Positions 1 through 5,487 of a stretch of 5,916 nt of DNA are shown in pieces. The position numbers and the translations under genes are program-made. Numbering within the stretch: the stretch's first letter is position 1; every line of letters begins with the position of its first letter. Source of the DNA: an uncultured Erysipelotrichaceae bacterium (GTDB lineage Bacteria; Bacillota_I; Bacilli_A; Erysipelotrichales; Erysipelotrichaceae); assembly GCA_937902945.1 (NCBI GenBank), contig CALEMD010000331.1:1-5916 (forward strand). The letters are read 5' to 3'. The notes below the pieces were generated by a model that searched no databases, was not told the DNA's origin, and saw only the letters and a list, made by a program, of their open reading frames with translations.

Positions 1-244
1 GTTCATAGGGAAACCAATCAGTAAAGCGAGACAGAAAATCAACTGCCTGCATATCATTGGTATGAAAGATATGCGGCCCATATACATGTCTCAGAACTGC
101 ATTCTCATCAAGATAATCATAGGCATTGCCGGCAATCTGTCTTCTTCTTTCAATCACTAAGACTTTCCTGCCTGCTTCTGCAAGAATTCTTGCAGATACG
201 GCTCCAGCATATCCTGCTCCGGCAATCAGTACGTCATAGCTCAT
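1..244 (-). CDS. glf: UDP-galactopyranose mutase family protein, N-terminal 81 residues (3' end outside window)
   Basis: This is the start of a flavin-dependent sugar-nucleotide mutase, which interconverts the pyranose and furanose forms of a nucleotide-activated hexose in the cytoplasm. Translating down from the ATG at 244 gives an N-terminal Rossmann FAD-binding motif, G9-A-G-Y-A-G14, with an acidic residue (E32) at the end of the second strand that would contact the FAD ribose. The Glf-type IAGNAYD stretch follows at 37-43, and then the family hallmark YGPHIFHTN at 55-63. The family is usually about 360-400 residues, so roughly four fifths of the gene lies beyond base 1. The start is fixed by AGGAG five bases upstream, directly after the rfbB stop codon. 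UDP-galactose is the classical substrate. Because the gene sits with rfbA, rfbB and an SDR, a dTDP-fucopyranose mutase (Fcf2-like) is a real alternative. The family call is firm; the substrate is inferred. Confidence 0.9.
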   Translation of the reverse strand, partial: MSYDVLIAGAGYAGAVSARILAEAGRKVLVIERRRQIAGNAYDYLDENAVLRHVYGPHIFHTNDMQAVDFLSRFTDWFPYE

Positions 245-257
245 AGGTTCTCCTTTA
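245..257 (-). promoter_or_regulatory. Ribosome binding site of the mutase gene, adjoining the rfbB stop codon
   Basis: On the minus strand the junction reads TAA, then AGGAGAACCT, then ATG. The Shine-Dalgarno AGGAG begins immediately after the rfbB stop codon and sits five bases before the start. The ten-base intergenic gap leaves no room for a promoter, which supports co-transcription with rfbB. Confidence 0.75.
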
Positions 258-1277
258 CTGGCGGTCTTTGTACATTTCAGCGTAGTAATTCTGATATGCA
301 CCGTTGATGATATGTTCCCACCATTCTTTATTATCCAGATACCACTGAATTGTTTCTTTCATGCCTGTATCAAATGTATAGATCGGTTTCCATCCCAGTT
401 CATGCATAATCTTATCTGGGTTGATGGCATAACGAAGATCGTGGCCTGGCCTGTCTTTGACATAATGAATCAAAGACTCCGGTTTGCCTAACTGCGACAG
501 AATGGTTTCCACCACCTGCAGATTGGTTCTTTCGTTATGACCGCCGATATTGTATACTTCGCCTATTTTTCCCTTGCGCAGAATCAGATCCACTGCACTG
601 TTGTGATCATATACATGAACCCAGTCACGCACATTCGCGCCATTGCCGTATACCGGCAGTGATTCATCTGCTAGAGCTCTTGAGATCATCAATGGAATCA
701 GCTTCTCAGGAAACTGGTACGCTCCATAGTTGTTGGAGCATCTTGATATGGTAATCGGCATCTTGTAAGTTCTGTAATATGCCAGCACCAATAGATCTGC
801 ACTGGCTTTAGAAGCACTGTAAGGGCTGGAGGTATGCAGTGGGGTATCTTCGGTAAAGAAGAGATCCTTTCTGTCCAGCGGCAGGTCTCCGTATACCTCA
901 TCAGTAGATACCTGGTGGTATCTCTTAACATTGTATTTGCGGGACGCATCCAGCAGTACCTGGGTACCCAGTACATTTGTTTCAACAAAGATGCTTGGAT
1001 ATTCTACACTGCGGTCTACATGCGATTCTGCCGCAAAGTTGATGACTGCATCAAACTGTTCTTCCGCAAACAGCTTATCTACCAGTTCTCTGTCTCTGAT
1101 ATCGCCCTTGACGAATTTGAAGTTTGGCTGATCCATCAATGGCTGCAGTGTCTCAAGATTCCCTGCATATGTTAAGGCATCCAGAACAACCACTGTATCT
1201 TCCGGATGATGCTCATACATATAGTGGCAGTAATTGCCGCCGATAAATCCGGCTCCGCCGGTTACTAGTATCTTCAT
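255..1277 (-). CDS. rfbB: dTDP-glucose 4,6-dehydratase
   Basis: RfbB/RmlB converts dTDP-glucose to dTDP-4-keto-6-deoxyglucose in the cytoplasm, using tightly bound NAD. This is the branch point for L-rhamnose and several other deoxysugars. The 340-residue product has the usual family length and is complete. It carries the extended-SDR nucleotide-binding motif G7-G-A-G-F-I-G13, then FAAESHVDRS at 81-90. The dehydratase-specific STDEVYG at 124-130 supplies the catalytic Asp126-Glu127 pair. Y153-S-A-S-K157 is the YxxxK catalytic dyad, followed by SNNYGAYQFPEKLIPL at 181-196 and RDWVHVYDH at 217-225. The start at 1277 is set by AAGGAG eight bases upstream. Its ATG overlaps the TGA of the preceding SDR gene (ATGA, 1274-1277), so the two are probably translationally coupled. 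The rfbB/rmlB assignment is secure. Which final sugar it feeds is not, because rmlC and rmlD are not seen here. Confidence 0.97.
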   Translation of the reverse strand: MKILVTGGAGFIGGNYCHYMYEHHPEDTVVVLDALTYAGNLETLQPLMDQPNFKFVKGDIRDRELVDKLFAEEQFDAVINFAAESHVDRSVEYPSIFVETNVLGTQVLLDASRKYNVKRYHQVSTDEVYGDLPLDRKDLFFTEDTPLHTSSPYSASKASADLLVLAYYRTYKMPITISRCSNNYGAYQFPEKLIPLMISRALADESLPVYGNGANVRDWVHVYDHNSAVDLILRKGKIGEVYNIGGHNERTNLQVVETILSQLGKPESLIHYVKDRPGHDLRYAINPDKIMHELGWKPIYTFDTGMKETIQWYLDNKEWWEHIINGAYQNYYAEMYKDRQ

Positions 1278-2167
1278 CTTTCATTCTCCTTCGTCATGCG
1301 AATGACTTCCTTTGCAATGCCCTGTTCCAGTGATACAGTCGGTTTGAATCCTGTCAGTGCGTTCAGCTTGTCTATGCTCAGCACTATGGAACGGATAACT
1401 TCCACATCACTGCACTTATGATGGATTTCTATCTTCTGACCGGTCTTCTCTTCAACCAGTTCAATAACTCTGCTAAGAGGTGTACCGGTACCGCTGGCAA
1501 GATTCACAATCTCTCTTGAGATGTCTTTTTCAATCAACAGAGAAAGAGCTCTGGCGAAGTCATCGATGTATATATAATCACGTATGCTGTCAGAATTGAC
1601 CCACATCTCAAAAGGTTCATGCTTCAATGCCTTCTCTATCAGTATTGGGATAACTCCCTGTTTCTTATCCGTCAATTGATAGCCGCCGTAAGGATTGGCA
1701 GCTCGGATAATCAGGTAATCCAATGCCGAGTTCTGGATCATTTCTTCAATGGCAGTCTTGCTTTTGGCATAGAGTGTCTTTGGATCAAGCAGATGTCCCT
1801 CATCAATTGGATAGAGGCTGTTTCCGTATATCGTTCCCCCGCTTGAGAGGAAGATATACCGCTTTGCCCCGCCTTCCTTGAGAATGCGGAACAGTGTTTT
1901 ATACTTATTCAGTATCGGTGCCAATGCCAGCTGTTCATCATCGGCCACAGCCGAATTGCTGATTAGAGAAACAGTATCTATAACCACTGCATCCTTAAGA
2001 TCTATCTTCTTCATTTCAGATGGTTCAAATACATCCACTTCTGTAAAGTGATCGGTACAGGATGTATATGGGCTGATGATGCCAAGCATCTGTACATCAA
2101 AGTCCTTCGCCAGTATGGCACTTAGATTGTGACCGAGATACCCGCATCCTAAAAACAGTACTTTCAT
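1274..2167 (-). CDS. NAD(P)-dependent epimerase/dehydratase, extended SDR family (possible dTDP-4-keto-6-deoxyglucose reductase)
   Basis: This 297-residue protein is an extended short-chain dehydrogenase/reductase acting on a nucleotide sugar. Visible motifs are a glycine-rich dinucleotide site G7-C-G-Y-L-G12 (GxGxxG, not the GGAGFIG form of RfbB), SSGGTIYG at 108-115, the catalytic dyad Y133-A-K-S-K137, RAANPYGGYQ at 155-164, and RDYIYIDDFARA at 196-207. Family members include UDP-glucose 4-epimerases, dTDP-4-keto-sugar reductases and similar enzymes; motifs alone do not settle the substrate. It lies between rfbA and rfbB, six bases after the rfbA stop and overlapping the rfbB start by four. 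That suggests it uses the RfbB product, for example as a C4 ketoreductase giving dTDP-D-fucose (Fcf1-like). A GalE-like role supplying UDP-galactose to the downstream mutase is the main alternative. No strong Shine-Dalgarno precedes the ATG (only AAAGAG about 11 bases away), so its translation probably depends on ribosomes finishing rfbA. Confidence 0.85.
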   Translation of the reverse strand: MKVLFLGCGYLGHNLSAILAKDFDVQMLGIISPYTSCTDHFTEVDVFEPSEMKKIDLKDAVVIDTVSLISNSAVADDEQLALAPILNKYKTLFRILKEGGAKRYIFLSSGGTIYGNSLYPIDEGHLLDPKTLYAKSKTAIEEMIQNSALDYLIIRAANPYGGYQLTDKKQGVIPILIEKALKHEPFEMWVNSDSIRDYIYIDDFARALSLLIEKDISREIVNLASGTGTPLSRVIELVEEKTGQKIEIHHKCSDVEVIRSIVLSIDKLNALTGFKPTVSLEQGIAKEVIRMTKENER

Positions 2168-2173
2168 CGTCTA

Positions 2174-3082
2174 TTAGTCTCTTTTCTTGTTGTATGTTGT
2201 CTGTATGCTGCCCTGTGCTATATTGCGCAGATGATCCCCATAAGGACTCTTGCCATAATCCAGAGCTGCACTCAGCAGCTTTTCTTCATCAATCCACTGG
2301 TTATAGTAGGCAATCTCTTCCGGTACGGAGATCTTCACTCCCTGTACCTTTTCAATAATAGCCACATAATCAGATGCTTCTGCCAATGAATCTATGGTGC
2401 CTGTATCCAGCCATGCAAATCCGCGTCCAAATACTTTCATATCCAGTTCTTCATGTTCAAGATAGATCTTATTCAGATCAGTGATCTCATATTCCCCGCG
2501 GGCTGAAGGCTTCAGATCCTTTGCATATTCAACTACCCGATTGTCATAGAAGTATAAGCCTACTACCGCATAGTTTGATTTTGGATCCTTTGGTTTCTCT
2601 TCTAAAGAGATAACCTTCTCATTTTCATCAAATTCAGCTACTCCAAACCTTTCTGGATCGCTTACATATTTGCCGAATATTGTAGCTCTTCTGTTCTTTT
2701 CTGTATTTTCAGCTGCTTCTTTCAGCATAGAACCGAAGTTATTGCCATAGAAGATGTTATCACCGAGGATCAGACATACATCATCATCACCTATGAATGA
2801 TTCTCCCAATACAAATGCCTGGGCAAGACCATTCGGCACTTCCTGTACTTTATAGGAAAGATGAATACCAAACTGTGAACCATCTTTCAGCAGACGTTCA
2901 AAGTTAGGCAGATCCAATGGTGTAGAAATGATCAGTATATCCTGTATGCCAGCAAGCATCAGTGTGCTCAAAGGATAATAGATCATCGGTTTGTCATAGA
3001 TTGGAAGCAATTGCTTGGATGTTACTTTAGTTAAAGGATACAAGCGTGTACCGCTTCCTCCTGCCAGAATAATACCTTTCAT
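2174..3082 (-). CDS. rfbA: Glucose-1-phosphate thymidylyltransferase
   Basis: RfbA/RmlA joins glucose-1-phosphate and dTTP to make dTDP-glucose and pyrophosphate, the first step of dTDP-deoxysugar synthesis in the cytoplasm. The 302-residue product is full length for the family. It opens with the nucleotidyltransferase signature GGSGTRLYPLT at 8-18, followed by SKQLLPIYDKPMIYYPLS at 22-39. Further hallmarks are QEVPNGLAQAF at 80-90, the metal-binding LGDNIFYG at 106-113, EEKP at 161-164, GLYFYD at 175-180, GEYEITDLN at 196-204 and WLDTGT at 224-229. The start at 3082 is supported by GGGAGG five bases upstream. It is the first gene of the left-hand operon, behind its own predicted promoter and downstream of a terminator that closes the previous unit. 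The identification is secure. Confidence 0.97.
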   Translation of the reverse strand: MKGIILAGGSGTRLYPLTKVTSKQLLPIYDKPMIYYPLSTLMLAGIQDILIISTPLDLPNFERLLKDGSQFGIHLSYKVQEVPNGLAQAFVLGESFIGDDDVCLILGDNIFYGNNFGSMLKEAAENTEKNRRATIFGKYVSDPERFGVAEFDENEKVISLEEKPKDPKSNYAVVGLYFYDNRVVEYAKDLKPSARGEYEITDLNKIYLEHEELDMKVFGRGFAWLDTGTIDSLAEASDYVAIIEKVQGVKISVPEEIAYYNQWIDEEKLLSAALDYGKSPYGDHLRNIAQGSIQTTYNKKRD

Positions 3083-3093
3083 GATGGCCTCCC
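3083..3093 (-). promoter_or_regulatory. Ribosome binding site of rfbA
   Basis: On the minus strand GGGAGG is followed by CCATC and then the rfbA ATG, giving a five-base spacer. An in-frame-independent ATG lies directly before the GGGAGG, but it has no Shine-Dalgarno of its own. The start at 3082 also begins exactly with the conserved MKGIILAGG of the family. Confidence 0.75.
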
Positions 3094-3108
3094 ATTATTT
3101 CTTCCCTT

Positions 3109-3119
3109 ATTTTAGCACA
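3109..3119 (-). promoter_or_regulatory. Predicted extended -10 promoter of the rfbA operon
   Basis: The minus strand reads TGTGCTAAAAT. This matches the Gram-positive extended -10 consensus TRTGnTATAAT, with one mismatch in the hexamer (TAAAAT). Transcription would begin near 3102, leaving a leader of about 20 bases that contains the GGGAGG site. No good -35 hexamer lies at 17 bp; the closest, TTGTAC at 3135-3140, is 20 bp away, so the promoter would rely on the extended -10. Its position just after the upstream terminator and just before rfbA supports the call. Confidence 0.55.
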
Positions 3120-3143
3120 AGATACTGTATTCGCGTACAAGCC

Positions 3144-3155
3144 TGTGAATTCACA
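3144..3155. repeat. 12-bp perfect palindrome TGTGAATTCACA upstream of the rfbA promoter
   Basis: TGTGAATTCACA reads identically on both strands and does not extend by matching bases on either side. It lies about 25 bp upstream of the predicted -10 element, roughly -42 to -53 from the likely transcription start. That is a position where a dimeric regulator could bind. The half-sites resemble TGTGA/TCACA, but the two-base spacing does not fit a CRP/FNR site (six or four bases). A role as an operator is only a possibility. Confidence 0.3.
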
Positions 3156-3163
3156 AAGTCCAT

Positions 3164-3196
3164 AAGAAAAGCCATCTGTGAGATAAACAGATGGCT
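3164..3196 (-). terminator. Intrinsic terminator of the LCP gene
   Basis: Fourteen bases beyond the LCP stop codon the minus strand forms a perfect 10-bp stem, AGCCATCTGT paired with ACAGATGGCT (3187-3196 with 3170-3179), around a seven-base loop TTATCTC. The end of the stem runs into TTTTCTT at 3164-3170, a typical U-tract. On the plus strand the hairpin is followed by ATTTGAATTG, a weak tract, and no plus-strand gene reaches it, so it should act mainly in the minus direction. It separates the LCP unit from the rfbA operon. Confidence 0.88.
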
Positions 3197-3210
3197 ATTT
3201 GAATTGAAAC

Positions 3211-5472
3211 TTATGGAGTAGTTGATGCTGTAGGTGTTGCCGTGGCAGCCGGATCTGAACTTGGTGTTGGACTCGGATCCTTAGTAGGGTCTGGAGCTGG
3301 AGTTACACAGGCATTATTAACCCATGTATTCCCCTCAGTTGCCAAACATTCATTCTTTTTCTTTTCTAATTCGGCCGCCGCTGCTTCTTCATTCTTTTTT
3401 GTGTCTATGGCTTCCTGAGATTCGTAGCATACCTCATTGTATATAAATATGCATGCAGTAGCTGTTGCTGCCGGCGTCGGAGTTGCCACTACGCATCCCT
3501 TTGTGGAATCATATTTGCCGCCATTATTACATGTGCATGTACCCTTTGTCTGATCCCACGTTCCATCGCAGTTGCCTGGATCATTGTACGTCTGCTGTGC
3601 ACCGGAAACCACAACGTTGATGACAGAAATCGACTCTACATTGGTTCCTGCTGCAACATCCTGTGAAGTAATCGTTCCGCTTGTCACAGTATTGCCATTG
3701 CCATCAGTTGCATTGATGGTGATTCCATAATTGCTAGCCCATGAAGTCAATGCACTTAACGCCTTGCCTACATAGTTTCCTAGAGTTGTTGGCACTTCAT
3801 CTACAATCTGTGACTCTGCATAGTATTCTTGTGAAATGTCAGGAACTGTGAAGTCCCAGTTGACCGACCACTTCACACCTTCCGGCGCAGATATTGAAGT
3901 ACTAAGAGTGATGTTTCTCACAATTGCATCCTTTGTATCCGATAATGAACCTTCATATAATCGATAGATATAGAGGGAAGACTGTGTGCCTTCATTCCAG
4001 ATATTCGATGAATATCCGGTTACACGGCTGCTTACAATGCTGAATACATTTTCTACATGTTCCTGATCATGATAGCGGTTGACCTTCTGCATTGCATATT
4101 TCACAAATGAAGTCATCTGCGCAATGGTAAAGTTGGTTTGAATATTGTCTCCTGCGGCTTCGAATACATTCAGGAATGTATTGACGTCACGGGTTCTCAT
4201 GATGGAACGCAGAATTGCTTTGATAACCTGCTGCTGGTTGCCCTGTCTTGCGAAGTCGCCGCTGGCAAACGCATATCTTTCACGGGCAAACGCAAGAGCC
4301 TGTGCACCATTGAGAAGAACGTTATCTCCTGCTGGAACCCATACAGTTTTTGTGCCTCTTTCGCTGGATGCTGTCTGGCCGACAAATTCTACAGAGTTAT
4401 TTACAACGATACCGCCAAGGGCATCAACCACATCAACAACACCCTGGAAATTTGTATCAATGTAGTAATCAATATCTACACCAACTAGCTGTTCAACCGT
4501 ATTCAGCAGACAGTCTCTGCTGACCGCATGGGCGGCATTGATCTTGCTTGAAGAGTTGTTGTAGCAGGTAATTGGAACATATGAATCTCGAGCAATGGAA
4601 GTCATTGTGATCTTCATGGAGATTGGATTGACAGAACATAGGATAATCGTATCTGACAGTCCATCGGCATTGCCTATCAATAGAACGGTAAATGGTTCTG
4701 TGGTCAGATCCTTATCAGAACCCGAAGAATTCTCAACTGTTACTGTTGAATCAAAGTCCAGTATGGAAGCAGTATTTGCTAGATAATCAGCAAGACTTGA
4801 TTCACTTGACAGCATACTTTCATAGTTTGATGGCAGAATTGCACATTCAATTTCTCCGCCAAACAGTCCCAATGCCAGTGAAGTATAATCCTGGTATTCC
4901 TTATAAGTAACATTGATTCCCTTTGAATCAAGCTCTTTCTTGCCTAAATCAGCAGTGCTGGTGCCTGTCGCAAAGCCTACCAGACCGCCATCAAGCTGAC
5001 TGGCTTCTGAAATGGTCTGGGTGCCGGTATCACTGTAGACAACCAAGCTCGTTGATACAGAGGTTTCAGTGGTAGTAGATGTAATCTTGCCGATGCTTGA
5101 ATTGACACGGATCAGCATATAGGAACCAACAGATCCAATAGCTAGGAATACACAGATTAATATCATCGCAGTTCTGTAAAGTGTCTTTTTGCGACTGCGA
5201 ATACCAATCAAGACCAAAACATTGCCTACCAGCAGAATCAGTAAAGCGACGATATTTACTAATAGAAATGCTGTCTTGCTGAGATTGGAGAATTGAGTGG
5301 TATTCAGCATTGTATAAATCATTGTGATATTTGCTAAAACGGTCAATACCACAAGCACAATATTGATATTGGTCATATCTCTAGCGTAAATACCTTTACG
5401 TTTGCAGATCTCTTCTCTTGTTAATTTCCGAGAGGCAGGAGCAGTCTTTACAGTGTTCTTATTGTCTGTCAT
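3211..5472 (-). CDS. LCP (LytR-CpsA-Psr) family glycopolymer ligase with solute-binding-like, PASTA-like and Cys-rich regions
   Basis: LCP proteins are membrane-anchored phosphotransferases that move lipid-linked glycopolymers (teichoic acid, capsule) onto peptidoglycan outside the cell. This one has 753 residues, far longer than the usual 300-500. A basic cytoplasmic N-terminus is followed by three hydrophobic helices at about 37-57, 69-91 and 101-121. Residues about 142-240 resemble a small periplasmic-binding-like domain. The LCP core spans about 260-430: FTVLLIG at 261-267, SDTIIL at 273-278, SIARDSYVP at 292-300, YYIDTNFQGVVDVVDALGG at 336-354, LAFARERYAFASGD at 393-406 and ARQGNQQQ at 408-415. 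These hold Arg/Asp residues of the polyprenyl-phosphate pocket (R295, D296, R397, R399, R409, Q413). A single PASTA-like segment lies at about 556-623. A tail with eight cysteines (635-722), an Ala/Glu/Lys-rich stretch (686-708) and a Pro/Thr/Ser-rich end follow. The start at 5472 has AGGAGG eight bases upstream. The old 'transcriptional attenuator' name for this family should not be used. Family call firm, polymer substrate unknown. Confidence 0.92.
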   Translation of the reverse strand: MTDNKNTVKTAPASRKLTREEICKRKGIYARDMTNINIVLVVLTVLANITMIYTMLNTTQFSNLSKTAFLLVNIVALLILLVGNVLVLIGIRSRKKTLYRTAMILICVFLAIGSVGSYMLIRVNSSIGKITSTTTETSVSTSLVVYSDTGTQTISEASQLDGGLVGFATGTSTADLGKKELDSKGINVTYKEYQDYTSLALGLFGGEIECAILPSNYESMLSSESSLADYLANTASILDFDSTVTVENSSGSDKDLTTEPFTVLLIGNADGLSDTIILCSVNPISMKITMTSIARDSYVPITCYNNSSSKINAAHAVSRDCLLNTVEQLVGVDIDYYIDTNFQGVVDVVDALGGIVVNNSVEFVGQTASSERGTKTVWVPAGDNVLLNGAQALAFARERYAFASGDFARQGNQQQVIKAILRSIMRTRDVNTFLNVFEAAGDNIQTNFTIAQMTSFVKYAMQKVNRYHDQEHVENVFSIVSSRVTGYSSNIWNEGTQSSLYIYRLYEGSLSDTKDAIVRNITLSTSISAPEGVKWSVNWDFTVPDISQEYYAESQIVDEVPTTLGNYVGKALSALTSWASNYGITINATDGNGNTVTSGTITSQDVAAGTNVESISVINVVVSGAQQTYNDPGNCDGTWDQTKGTCTCNNGGKYDSTKGCVVATPTPAATATACIFIYNEVCYESQEAIDTKKNEEAAAAELEKKKNECLATEGNTWVNNACVTPAPDPTKDPSPTPSSDPAATATPTASTTP

Positions 5473-5480
5473 ATCGATCT

Positions 5481-5487
5481 CCTCCTA
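5481..5487 (-). promoter_or_regulatory. Ribosome binding site of the LCP gene overlapping the upstream stop codon
   Basis: The minus strand reads TAGGAGG, so the TAG stop of the preceding gene (5485-5487) and the Shine-Dalgarno AGGAGG (5481-5486) share two bases. The LCP ATG follows after an eight-base spacer, AGATCGAT. This arrangement implies co-transcription and probably some translational coupling of the two genes. Confidence 0.75.

Noticed and set aside
834..1175. Plus-strand open frame opposite rfbB
   Set aside because: It lies entirely within the well-conserved rfbB gene on the other strand, has no ribosome binding site and shows no recognisable protein pattern.
255..3082. A complete rhamnose (rmlABCD) cluster
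   Set aside because: Only rmlA/rfbA and rmlB/rfbB are present. The third gene is an extended SDR with a GxGxxG motif that I could not match to RmlD, and no cupin-type RmlC is encoded here.
3144..3155. A CRP/FNR-type binding site, because of the TGTGA and TCACA half-sites
   Set aside because: The half-sites are two bases apart, while CRP needs six and FNR-like sites four. It is reported only as a palindrome.
3015..3221. Plus-strand open frame spanning the rfbA start, the intergenic region and the LCP stop
   Set aside because: It runs through the promoter, palindrome and terminator of the minus-strand units and has no Shine-Dalgarno or protein-like composition.
4138..4488. Overlapping plus-strand open frames opposite the LCP catalytic domain
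   Set aside because: They are antisense to the conserved LCP core and their translations resemble no protein family.
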